Assembly (NCBI GenBank): GCA_949126835.1
Contig: OX421509.1
Coordinates: forward strand, 13,544,420 to 13,608,419
Length of the DNA: 64,000 nucleotides
Reading direction: 5' to 3'
DNA from: Anisus vortex
Taxonomy: Eukaryota > Mollusca > Gastropoda > Planorbidae
In this document: piece by piece, positions 42,933-52,257 of the stretch
Position numbering within the stretch: position 1 is the stretch's first letter
Layout: each line of letters starts with the position of its first letter
Notes under the pieces: model-generated
Database searches by the model: none
Told to the model about the DNA's origin: nothing
What the model saw: the letters and a program-made list of their open reading frames with translations, nothing else
Program-made: the position numbers and the translations under genes

Positions 42933-44040
42933 TAAGATTTTTTTTTAAACAAAAAAAAAAGAATTTAAAAAAAAAAGGGGGGGGGGGCGGGGGGAATTAG
43001 ACCAATTGTCATTGACGTCATGAAGCATTTAAAAAACGTCACATCGATTTTTATCACATGATAAAAAATTTCGACAAAACATTTAGATTGTAACAAAAAA
43101 AAAATTAGATCTAATTTAATAATTCATGCACCTAAATAGCTTATTTCGTAGAGATTGTTTGTGTGGGGGGGGGGGGATAGGGAGAAAAGGAGGTGGGGGG
43201 GGGGAACTTTGTCAAAGTGAGTAAATTTCACGTTACCATTTTGCTCCAAAATAGTCTAAATGGATCTTAATCGTTCACGATTTCTTGGAAAAAACATTGA
43301 CATGCGGTATAAACGTTGACAGATGTGAAGTTACTGATTGGACCAGTCAGATCTTGTTATACAGAATAAATCTAATTCTTATTTTAGATATTCAATCGAA
43401 TTTTTGTTCTAGATAGCCAATCTGATATTTATAATTCTAGCAAACCATGCAATCTTGTTCTAGTGAGCAAATGAAATCTTGTTCCAGAGAACAGTTCAAA
43501 TCTTATTAAAGAAAAAGAGTCGAAATAACGATTTATAATATTTAAAAATTGTGAATGGAGTATTTAATTACTAGATAAAATTTACGTTTGAAACGAAGGC
43601 TCTATACACTAAATCCAATACTATATAAACAACCGCCAACAACGTGAGAACTCTAAAATTGTTTCCTTTATACATTATACCCTTTTAAACTCTGACATTT
43701 CACCCAGTTTATAGAGTTCAAGGTTAGCTCATAATTTAATTTTATACATGTTTTGTTTCTAGCATTATTAAACATAGTAGGGTATCGTCTAATGAAGTTG
43801 TTGTTTTTTCAAACCAAAAAAAAGTATTCTATTATGTTTTATAATATTGGTTTTTATGTTTCTTCGTGGGAATGGCATTTCATTTATCAAAATTCAATAG
43901 TAAACTAAAATTGGTGGAGTTAAACACCCCAAAAATTTCTGAAAAAAACAATAACAACCACCAACAATTTATACATTTTAAAACATCCCCAATATTCAAT
44001 CTCCCAGTGGCACAAATCTGCGCTCTAGACTCTATATAGC
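42933..44040. other. AT-rich, no gene
   Basis: AT-rich with G runs at 42976-42992, 43165-43178 and 43194-43203. TCTTGTTC/TCTAG motifs recur loosely at 43350-43510. Nothing supportable as a gene. Confidence 0.5.
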
Positions 44041-44270
44041 ATGGGTGTGCAAGACGCGGTCAGCGGGCTCAAATACAGCGCCTCCCATGCCTTTTTTTTT
44101 TGTGTGGCCCCTTACAGAGCTTCTAACAGCAGTTTTTTTTTTTTTTAATATAGGCCTACAATGTATTAAAATTTAATTAATTTTTTTTTTTCAGACAGTA
44201 GGTCTACATCTTGTTGACTCCAAATTGTTTATGCTAAACAATAGTGAAATATGTTCTGCACCTCTGCCCC
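44041..44270. mobile_element. hAT-like element, GCATGGGTGTGCAA family
   Basis: Left end CATGGGTGTGCAAGACGCGG. A possible right end is GTTCTGCACCTCTGCCCCTG at about 44251-44272, roughly complementary to the left. The flanks (CTATATAG, GATTTAGT) do not give a clean duplication. Shares its left 100 bp with 40906. Confidence 0.5.
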
Positions 44271-44272
44271 TG

Positions 44273-44987
44273 GATTTAGTCGTACAAAATGTCCACAGTA
44301 AAAATGCCACCACCAATTGAAGCTTATGTTTACTATACATTTATAATTGTTGTTGTTTTGAGCGCGAATCCTCTGTCGTTCCTCAGGACCCCTATCTCCC
44401 ACACAGCGTGGCATCCAAAAAATGTCACAATAGAAACACATGATCATTCAATACAATACGAAACTGGGGGAAACAACGGCGAATACATGGACGGCATTTG
44501 GCGTTGTTGTTGTAGTCGTAGTCATTGTTTTTGTTGTTTTTTTTTGTTGTTGTTGCGAGGATCGATCCCGCCCTGATGCTCGATTCTTTCGCATGGCGGC
44601 ACGGGCAATTATGATGTCAAGTATCGGTATTGTGCGATTCAATTACGGAACAATTTTCCCCACGAACGGCCTCGCTATTGATAACCCACGAGGTAGTGTG
44701 TGTGTGTGGAGAGTGTGTTGTGTGTGTGTGTGCGAGATGAGATGACTAGTGTCATCACAGGATCTGACACACAGGACACACACAATGGCATGCGCTAGTC
44801 AGACGTACTGAGGATATATACCACTATACGATACAGTGAAAGTTAGTATGAACCATAGTCAGAATGCTATGGACGTGTTCGGTACATGTCAGACCACTTG
44901 TGTAGGCTACCCATGGGCCTCAAAGTCTGGAGAAGTGTGCAAACCACAGATACGCTTCCTTTAAGTGTACACCGGTGGGCTAAAGTG
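44273..44987. other. no gene; GT-rich
   Basis: TTGTTGTTG and GTGTGTG low-complexity stretches (44490-44560, 44695-44735). Apparent frames here are compositional. Confidence 0.45.
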
Positions 44988-45185
44988 CACGGGTTGGCAA
45001 CCCTTAGATAATAGTGTGTAAAAGTAGCATTTCTAAATCATTCAGCGTGCCAACATCCTTAATGTCATTCGTCTCTTTTCATGCAGAGGAGACTGGAATT
45101 TCCATTTTTGGTGGTCTTCCGCGTGCTATTGAAAATCACTCTGCGTGCCAAGGCTGGCACGCTTTTCGTAGGTTGCCGAACCCTG
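44988..45185. mobile_element. hAT MITE, GGTCGGCAACC family
   Basis: 198 bp from CACGGGTTGGCAACCCTTAG to GTAGGTTGCCGAACCCTG, with the family interior (AATAGTGTGTAAAAGTAGCATTTCTAAATCATTCAGCGTGCCAACA). No clear 8-bp target duplication remains. Confidence 0.85.
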
Positions 45186-45336
45186 AGCTATAGCGTGGAT
45201 CGTTGCGCTTCCACGATGCCCCGTGAGACTAGGTGGGGAGGAAGCAATGAGCGCACCAATCCGTCTCAACTCTCGCCATGGTGCCTGGGTGCGCTACCGG
45301 GCGACAATGCGCCCCACCATCATAATGATCCGAGGC

Positions 45337-45364
45337 GGGGGATTCCGCCGAGGCGGGGGATTCC
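45337..45364 (+). promoter_or_regulatory. two tandem kappaB-like sites
   Basis: GGGGGATTCC occurs at 45337-45346 and again at 45355-45364 within a duplicated 18-bp unit GAGGCGGGGGATTCCGCC. Each fits the GGGRNWYYCC pattern of Rel/NF-kB sites. GGGGGAAAATCCTCC follows. Function is conjecture; no transcript is identified. Confidence 0.25.
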
Positions 45365-45461
45365 GCAGATGGGGGAAAATCCTCCGATTCCTAAGAGATT
45401 CGATCACTCCGGTGAAGTGAGGTTTAAAGTCTGGTGGGGGAGAGAAATGTTGTGCATGTAC

Positions 45462-46237
45462 TAGGGATGTTACAACCGGTTTGTTTTCAAAACCGGTTTT
45501 CGGTTCTATAAAACCGGTTTAAAACCGGATTTCGGTCCCCTCCCCAACGCCATAAAAAAAAAATTTGCGTAGTTTTGTAGGTATATTTGAAAAAAAGTTC
45601 AAACTTAATTATTGTTCGCAGGTCATTCAAGGGTTTGATTTGTGTGAATACAATATAATTTTGTACAGTTTACCATTACATTCTTTAGAGCTAAAAAAAA
45701 ATATGGCCTGATTGAATTAAAACCGATAATAGTTTTCAATAGCGATAATCTAATTTCCGATTATCGTTGACCATAATATTAAGAAGCATTTGAAGAGGAT
45801 GACGATGTTAATCCAGGATGCTTCGTATGCAGGTGCGTACGCAAGCCAGTGGTACTGCCACCGCTCAGGCTTATCTGTTGGGAACATAGTTTACACTGAG
45901 CCATCGTTAAAGAATTGTTTTCAAAGATGAGCCGAAAAGTAAAATGATTTATGTTAATTGTAACTGTAACTTAACATTTGGTTTGATGTTGTTTTTATCG
46001 CAAACCATAGTTTGGTATTTGGAAAAAAAGAAACACAATATTTAAAACTAAAAAGTGTTAGCAAGGCATTTCAAGAATTGTTTTGTGCGAATCCAACATT
46101 ATTTATTTAAAATATTTCTATCTGAACAAAAAGAAAAGGGTTGCTACCAACAAACTGAAATCCGGTTTTGAAAACCAAAACCGGTTTTCAGTTTCAAAAC
46201 CAGAAACCGGTATTCCGGTTTTCGTTTAACATCCCTA
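45462..46237 (-). mobile_element. hAT element, TAGGGATGTTA family, with BED remnant
   Basis: 776 bp between exact 8-bp duplications GCATGTAC (45454-45461 and 46238-46245). Ends TAGGGATGTTACAACCGG and CGTTTAACATCCCTA are inverted repeats, and both ends continue into arrays of AAAACCGGTTTT. A BED zinc finger coding segment survives inside on the minus strand, so this is an internal deletion derivative of a BED-type hAT transposon. Confidence 0.94.
45779..45904 (-). pseudogene. BED zinc-finger fragment of a hAT transposase
   Basis: A 41-codon minus-strand frame with ATG and stop: MAQCKLCSQQISLSGGSTTG, then LRTHLHTKHPGLTSS.. The CxxC pair (CKLC) and the downstream HxxxxH pair (HLHTKH) match the zinc ligands of the BED finger at the N-terminus of hAT transposases and ZBED proteins. 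The catalytic domain is absent. The frame is too short to be found by length filters. It is intact, but expression is unknown. Confidence 0.75.
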
Positions 46238-46245
46238 GCATGTAC

Positions 46246-46525
46246 TGCGAGGACCCGTACGTTATGTTTACGCCACACGCCTCATCGTAGGGCCGCGGAG
46301 GTGGCTAGTCTCGTACAGGATCTTGGTGTTCCCCCACCCACCCCTCTTGATACACCCTTTGAAATCGTTACGCCCTGCACATAAGTGCCGGCATGCTCGT
46401 CCTGTGTAATTTTGACTCTTTGAGACAAGCATAGGTCGGTAAAGACTTAAAGATGTAGTGCAGTGCAGTTAGTGATAGCAATGTACGGTCAGAATGGGGC
46501 AGACAAAATAGACTGGCCATATCAC
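46246..46525. other. no recognised feature
   Basis: Intergenic sequence between the hAT element and a LINE copy. Confidence 0.4.
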
Positions 46526-47165
46526 AATCATCTTATCTTATTTCATAAATTGCAGACGTTAATTCTATTAAAAAAATAATATTATTGCGTCCTACGCTCA
46601 TCCATGGTCAGAGTCTTGTCTTGCATTTTTATTAATTTTTCAAATGATGTTAAGTTAGTGGTTTTCCTGTTGTTGATTTTTCAGGAAACCCATTCCGTGC
46701 ACCGGATGCCACTCGAGAAGAAAGAGTACTTAAATGTATTAGTTCTCGCATAGGGGATAAGGAAAGTGTTATTGTGTTTTGCAACAGGTTGTTATTGGGT
46801 TGTATTTCAAAATTAGAAATTAATGCCTTATGTATTATTACTACTTTATTCTTTGCCCTTCTTTCCTGTTTCTAGGTTTAGTGATTTAACCCTTCCCGTA
46901 CCGACCTACTTCTATCTATGCTGCCTTCAGTTCCGCTATATACGCGCCCGGGACTGTAAGGGTTAAGTATTGGTGTTACTCTTGTCAGTTGTGAATGTGC
47001 GCTAGTAATGAACATTGCAGCTCTTTTCTGAATTTGTTTTAATTTTTTTAATGTTTTTTTTTAGTTGATGGGTCCCATACAGATCTCCTACAGATGATGC
47101 ATATTCTAGAATAGGTCTAACTAATGTGTTTGTTTTATATTATTATATAATGACAGAGTTGAAAT
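46526..47165 (-). pseudogene. LINE-A, longest copy (minus), RT C-terminal region
   Basis: The most informative LINE-A copy. On the minus strand from about 47150 it encodes TNTLVRPILEYASSVGDLYG, the thumb-region motif of jockey/CR1-type RTs (LVRPxLEYAS.VWDP), then a frameshifted IQKRAAMFIT segment, then IPYARTNTFKYSFFSSGIR and the stop and UTR. A micro-MITE sits at 46886-46966. Several frameshifts; not functional. The tail is TAAGATAAGATGAT. Confidence 0.85.
46886..46966. mobile_element. piggyBac-like micro-MITE, copy 3
   Basis: Inverted orientation relative to copies 1 and 2: 73 bp between TTAA at 46886-46889 and 46963-46966. It interrupts LINE-A at GTGATTTAA. The undisturbed LINE-A copies at about 51570 and 22210 show the same site with a single TTAA, which proves TTAA duplication on insertion. 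Confidence 0.93.
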
Positions 47166-47226
47166 GACTTCTACACTAATGACAGATTGAAACACCATTA
47201 TACAATAAAATCGTGTCGACGTCTAA

Positions 47227-47315
47227 TAAAGTGAAGTATTCCATGGATCCATAGAGAGAAGCAGAGTTTGCCCGTTTCCATGGTTACGGCATACTAGGTA
47301 GGCTACCGTGTGGAC
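47227..47315 (-). repeat. tRNA-derived SINE, left part (interrupted)
   Basis: Tail side of a minus-strand SINE (GTGAAGTATTCCATGGATCCATAG, GTTTCCATGGTTACGGCATACTAGG, ACCGTGTGGAC). It resumes at 49748 after a 2.4-kb insertion. Confidence 0.88.
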
Positions 47316-47720
47316 GGTGTCGGTAAATTTGGCAATGGTAAATTCGGAACCGGTATTTAAGGCAAGGTGATTTTGGCAAAGGTAATTTTGGAATAGGTAA
47401 ATTCGGCAAAACACGCAAAGCGGTAAAATTGGCAACGGTAAATTGGCAATCATATAATATCCACTGTTTTTATTAAAAGTATTGGTTAAACTACACTCTA
47501 GTCCATGGATAGGCAACCTATGCAATGCGTGCTATACTTGACACACAAGAGTGTTTTTAAATGGCACATGAAAGACCACCATAATGGTGAAAAGAGCATG
47601 ATAACATTAAGGAGCAATTTGGCACGTTACTTAAAGACAAACATTTTAAATAGGCGCCAAATGTACCCCTTCCCAAGCCCTGGCGTTACTTCCCCCCCCC
47701 CTCAAGTTACGCCTCGGCAA
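47316..47720. repeat. left inverted arm of the foldback-like element
   Basis: Eight units of about 15 bp (GGTAAATTTGGCAAT, GGTAAATTCGGAACC, GGTGATTTTGGCAAA and so on) to 47450. Then AATCATATAATATCCACTG, then GGATAGGCAACCTATGCAATGCGTG and AAATGGCACATGAAAGACC, ending in AAATAGGCGCCAAATGTACCCC and C-rich sequence. All blocks recur inverted in the right arm. Confidence 0.88.
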
Positions 47721-49299
47721 ATGTAAAGGTACGCCTATGTGTGTAGGTAACCAAATTGACTTTAGGCATCAAAGCATACGTTTGTCTCCCCCCACGATAT
47801 TACGTAACTCTGACTACCTGACCGCCACCACTTCATAGTATGATACTGGTTGTGTAAACAAGAGCAAACGTAGAGTGCCCCCTCCCCTCCCGCCACCGAC
47901 CAGACTCTCCTTTCAGGCACGACCATACTAAGTTCTTTACGAATGAGCCCAGGTTTGTTTAGATCGTACGGGAAACATTGCAAACACATAACAACCCTCC
48001 TACTTTATATATATATCAAAAACGAACACAGTCCTTATTCCCCTCTCCCGAGATACACGAATTTTCTTGACCGGTTACGTCAGGGAGAGTTAAGGAATTA
48101 CTTTGCTGACCTATAGGCCTATTCTCTCAGCACGGGTTGTTGAGTGTGTGTGTGTGGGGGGGGGGGGGGAACACATGGCCACCATAAAACATTTTATCAC
48201 ATTCCATTGCAGTCGGCTATTTGCCGTGAATCAGTAGGCTAACTTTTGTCTTTGTAGTTTTAAACCTTGTACCTTCTATGTTATAACGATACAAGTATAC
48301 ATTACTTAGACATATAGGCCTACAACAATACATAATAGTTGGCTATATTTGACATAGAAACCTCGATAACTTACAAGATATCTGTAGCTAAACGTGCCTT
48401 ATAGCCTAAGTAAATTGGTTTAAACATTGAAAGTACTTTTATACAATTTAAATGTTTTATTTACAACTCTCGTTTGTAATATAATTTAAATATATAAGAA
48501 AAGTAAATAATTTTTTTTCTTCAAAATTGTAATAATAAAATGAAATCCAATATCAATATCAATGTTTTGATAGAAATACTGATTTGTTTTACTAATAACA
48601 ACAATGTTCTGGGATTAAAAAGGAATTTAAACGAATACCCCCCCCCCCCCAACCTCTTTTAGTTTTCACTGCTTAGCCGGGTGCTACCAAGCTGGTCACT
48701 AACACTTTAATCTGTGGGGAGACGGGGTTGGGGAGACGAGGGTGGGGAGACGGGGTGGTGAGACGGGGGAGGGAGGGGCTAGAGTTTGCTTTTGTTAACA
48801 CGGCTTGTCTCATTCTGGTGTTTAAAAAAGAAGAGGGGATGGCAACTAATCTACATTATGTAACATTGCTTTGCCTTGTTTCCTTGTACCATAGATAAGG
48901 GGGGGGGGGGAGGGGTTACATTTGGCGTCTATTTAAATGTTCCTTTTTATGCATTAGTTAAATAACGTAAATGGTTAAAAAAAAATTACGGTGTATTTAT
49001 TCAATGTTTTTCTTAAATTTAATTTTTAGTCAAACGAACTAATTAACTATTTTTTGTTACCTAATTTGTATGCTTTATATATCGGGGGCGGGAGGGAAGG
49101 GGGGCATTCTACGTCTGCTCTTGCAAACAGTACCAGTATCACGGTGTAGGTCAAGTAGTCAGAGTTACGTAATCTCGCCAATGTGCTATAAACGGAGGAA
49201 GTTTATAGGGACGTATTGGAGATAAGGGTATGCATTGATGTGTAAAGATCTAAACAGAACTCCAAGTGATCGTCAGTTGGGCTACCTTACACACATACC

Positions 49300-49747
49300 A
49301 CCTTTGGCCACCTTTGGGGGTGGGGTGCGGTGGGCTGGGGGGGGGGGAGAAACGCCTGGGGCGGGGGAGGGGGTACATTTGGTTCCTATTTAAAATGTTC
49401 GTTTTTGATCATTAGAGGACGTTAAATTAAATTACGTGCCAAAGTGTGCCTTAATGTTTCCCTGCTCTTTTCACCATTATGGTGGTCTTTCATGTGCCAT
49501 TTAAAACCGTTTTGCGTGCCAAGGATGGCACGCATTCCATAGGTTGCCGATACATGGAATAGATTGTAGTCCTACCAATACTTTTAATAAAAACAGTGGA
49601 TATTATATGATTGCCAATTTTACCGTTGCCAATTTTACCGCTTTGCTAGTTTTGCCGAATTTACCTATTCCAAATTTACCTTTGCCCAAAAAATACCTTG
49701 CCGAAAATACCGTTGACGAAAATACCGTTGCCAAATTTACAGTGATT
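49300..49747. repeat. right inverted arm of the foldback-like element
   Basis: Mirror of the left arm: GGGGTACATTTGGTTCCTATTT, then GGTGGTCTTTCATGTGCCATTT, TGGCACGCATTCCATAGGTTG, CAGTGGATATTATATGATTGCC and units of TTGCCAATTTTACC type to TTGCCAAATTTACAGTGATT. A further AGGGGTTACATTTGGCGTCTATTT unit occurs internally at about 48911. Confidence 0.88.
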
Positions 49748-49856
49748 CCGTGTGGACAGCACAATGCCCAGCCGCCCAACTAATGCCAGGGTTACCCATC
49801 AGAACGGAGTAGACTCATGGACACCTCTCCAATACCGGAACAAATTCCTAGCTTAT
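49748..49856 (-). repeat. tRNA-derived SINE, right part (interrupted)
   Basis: Continues the SINE begun at 47227: CCGTGTGGACAGCACAATGCCCAGCCGCC, TACCCATCAGAACGGAGTAGACTCATGG, CCGGAACAAATTCCTAGCTT. The tRNA head is missing. Confidence 0.88.
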
Positions 49857-50339
49857 GAACATTATGAATATGGCAGTAATGAAGTAGTAATTAAATGAAG
49901 TAACTCTCTTACAAAAATCTCGCATAAGATCTGCTCTATTGCTTGATTATTCACAGATTTTAAGCAGCAGACGATATCCGCCCTTCAAACTTTACTTCCT
50001 AACTTTCTATCGTCTGCAGTACGGGTACACCACATTAGATCCGTTCATCCTACTCTTTTTTTTCTCTTCTTTCCCCGTTGAAGCTTCCATGCCGCCTCCT
50101 CCTCCTCCCCACTTGCCTCTCATTTCTAAAAACGTCGTTTACCTCCTTGCGGTGATGAAAGAGTTCATCCGTGAAATCTTGACACCTTGTGAAACGGACA
50201 AAGCCCACTCCCCTCCTTTTCCGCCCCCGTAATCCGACAAAAGAAAAACACGAAAAGCAGACTACCTTGACATTCGTTACTCAAGTGTAGCAGTCTAGCA
50301 GTTCTCATAATATTATTACGTCAGTGTTTCAGCATCGTA
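49857..50339. other. no recognised feature
   Basis: Intergenic. A 97-codon frame at 49939 has no recognisable domain and includes a proline run. Confidence 0.4.
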
Positions 50340-50627
50340 GGATCGTATCTTATCTTATACATTACAGACTTATCTTATATATTACATACTTATCTTATTT
50401 TATACATTACAGACTTATCTTATATATTACAGACTTATCTTATTCATTACAGACGCTTCCTCTATAAAGAAAATTATTGCGTCCTACGCTCATGCGTGGT
50501 TTGGGTCTAGTTCTGCATTTCTATTACTGTTAAGTTGCTGGTTTTCCTGGTTTGTTCAGGCAACACATTTCATGACCGGATACCACTCGGAAAGAAATAG
50601 TACTTATGTACATTTGTTCTCGTATAT
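50340..50627 (-). pseudogene. LINE-A 3' end (minus), left of a hAT insertion
   Basis: Contains a duplicated tail region: four near-repeats of ATCTTATATATTACAGACTT at 50346-50450, then the UTR (GACGCTTCCTCTATAAAGAAAATTATTGCGTCCTACG) and the complement of the SGIRAWNGLPEQ coding end up to the hAT insertion at 50628. Confidence 0.83.
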
Positions 50628-51401
50628 CATAGGTTCTCAACGGGGGCGATATCGCCCCCCAGGGGGCGATGAGAAGCTTTAGGGGGGCGATAACACTCCC
50701 GGGGGCGATTGGGGGGCGATTGGGGGGCGATGAGGGGCAAGTGGGCGGTACATACGTACCTGCTATAATTTCAACAACTCAGCTATTTGAATCTATTAGT
50801 TTCTGGATGAAATATGATGTAAACGCAAGTGCTACTAAATATCTGATATCCCCCAACAGTAGTCATACATATTATTGAACAAATAAGAATCGCAATGACT
50901 TTTCGAGGAAGTAGGGGGGGGGGGGGGTTTAGTACTTGGCAAATATGTTATGCGGCCGTCTCGTCTTATGGTTGATTCACCGGACTGTCGCCTTAACATA
51001 AGCTAATATTACCGAGATATCCTTTAATGCGTTGGAATCCTTTGTAAGGAGGTAACCACAATAGCTGAGCGGTATAGATACGTAGTAATTATAGGCCTAC
51101 AAACTGGGTAGTTATTAATATGCTTGAAAATATTCATAGGGCCTATAAATTCTTTAGTCATATAATATTTATACAATTTTCAAATAATTTTTACAGTTCT
51201 ATCATATCATTTTAAAGTTATAAATGAAGGCCATTCAGTTTTTTTATAAAAGTTAAACAAATTGAAATATTACCTCAAATGAAAAGGGTTAATCATCTCC
51301 CTTTAATTAACAAATGTTTCCGCTAAAATTCAGTTGGGGGGCGGTGAGCGGAAAAAAAAATTAAAAGGGGGCGGTGAGCCGAAAAAGGTTGAGAACCTAT
51401 G
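50628..51401. mobile_element. hAT-like element, CATAGGTTCTCAACC family, copy 2
   Basis: 774 bp with ends CATAGGTTCTCAAC and GTTGAGAACCTATG and an exact 8-bp duplication TCGTATAT (50620-50627, 51402-51409). Reverse orientation relative to 22833-23564; the interiors match over most of their length (GGGCGGTACATACGTACCTGC, GACCGTCTCGTCTTATGG-type segment, AAAGGGTTAATCATCTCCC). No transposase. Confidence 0.95.
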
Positions 51402-51640
51402 TCGTATATCATACCGTATATGGGTTAAGAAAAGTGTTTATGTACTTATGTTTATCTGAGCTTTGTAATAGATTGTTATTGGGCTGTATTTCTAAATTAG
51501 AGTTTAAATGTCTTGTGTATTATTACTACTGTATTCTTTGCCCTTCTGTCCTCTAGTGTTTCTAGGTTTAGTGATTTAACTATTGGTGTTATTCTTGTCA
51601 GTTGTGAATATTCGGCAGTAACCTAATAAATATTTAATAA
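51402..51640 (-). pseudogene. LINE-A (minus), right of a hAT insertion
   Basis: Continuation of the 50340 copy: TATATGGGTTAAGAAAAGTGTTT, ATTGTTATTGGGCTGTATTTC, TTTAGTGATTTAACTATTGG (the empty TTAA site), ending near CAGTTGTGAATATTCG. Confidence 0.83.
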
Positions 51641-52059
51641 ATACACTTGTTTATGTACTGTATAGAGTCTATATATTATATTATATATATTATATTTATG
51701 TTATATTTATATAGAGAGTTAATTGTAATTTATATATAGGCCTATATAACTACAGATAGATATTTTATAAACAATAATGAACAGAAAGCGATATTAATTT
51801 TAAAATTCTTATTTATTTACTGAAAATATTTAAGAATGTATTTTAAAACAAATTTTGAAATCTGGTTTTAAAAAAGCATGTTTTTTAATTTAACAAAAAG
51901 TTTCCAGCATGCGTCTAAAATAGAATTATGAGACTTTACTTACTGAAAACATTTTAGGAAAGCTTTAAGTACTGAAATTCTTTACAATCTTTTAAAAAAA
52001 AAGTAATAGGAATGGAATTTTTTTTTACAGGTAGAAAAAGAAAAACAAAGTTATCAGTG
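51641..52059. other. AT-rich, no gene
   Basis: TATATTATAT-rich sequence (51660-51745). No feature recognised. Confidence 0.45.
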
Positions 52060-52130
52060 GAGAATCGAACCAAGGTCGCCAGCATGGCAGTCGGATACGC
52101 TAACCACTCTGCTAGGGAGGACACCATGAA
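52060..52130 (-). repeat. tRNA-like sequence (pseudo-tRNA or SINE head)
   Basis: On the minus strand: GTCCTCCCTAGCAGAGTGGT, TAGCGTATCCGACTGCCATG, then GGTTCGATTC. The A and B boxes are near-perfect with normal spacing, but the T stem (CTTGG against CTCCA) and the acceptor stem do not pair, so I do not call a functional tRNA. No SINE body is recognisable downstream. Confidence 0.5.
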
Positions 52131-52217
52131 GAGGCGAGATCGCAATAGTAAATTATGAGACAATAAGGTCACGTGTCTTCAAATTAACCAATGGGGATCC
52201 GATACCAAACACAGTGT

Positions 52218-52221
<4 letters not shown>

Positions 52222-52252
<31 letters not shown>
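52222..52252. repeat. TA dinucleotide repeat
   Basis: About 15 TA units. Confidence 0.95.

Positions 52253-52257
<5 letters not shown>

Larger units (their letters stand above)
47316..49747. mobile_element. foldback-like element with long composite inverted repeats
   Basis: 2432 bp inserted in a SINE with a 10-bp duplication CCGTGTGGAC (47306-47315, 49748-49757). Each end carries tandem 15-bp units (GGTAAATTTGGCAAT type), then a spacer, then a block homologous to hAT termini, and further shared sequence, all mirrored in the other arm (about 47316-47720 and 49300-49747). Arms of about 0.4 kb with internal tandem repeats are typical of foldback elements; the 9-10-bp duplication fits Mutator-like transposases. 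The interior has no transposase. Confidence 0.85.

Noticed and set aside
45081..45464. 127-codon frame near the kappaB-like sites
   Set aside because: No recognisable domain, begins inside a hAT MITE, and contains a short tandem duplication.
52060..52130. Functional tRNA gene on the minus strand
   Set aside because: The A and B boxes are good, but the T stem and acceptor stem do not pair, so it is reported only as tRNA-like.
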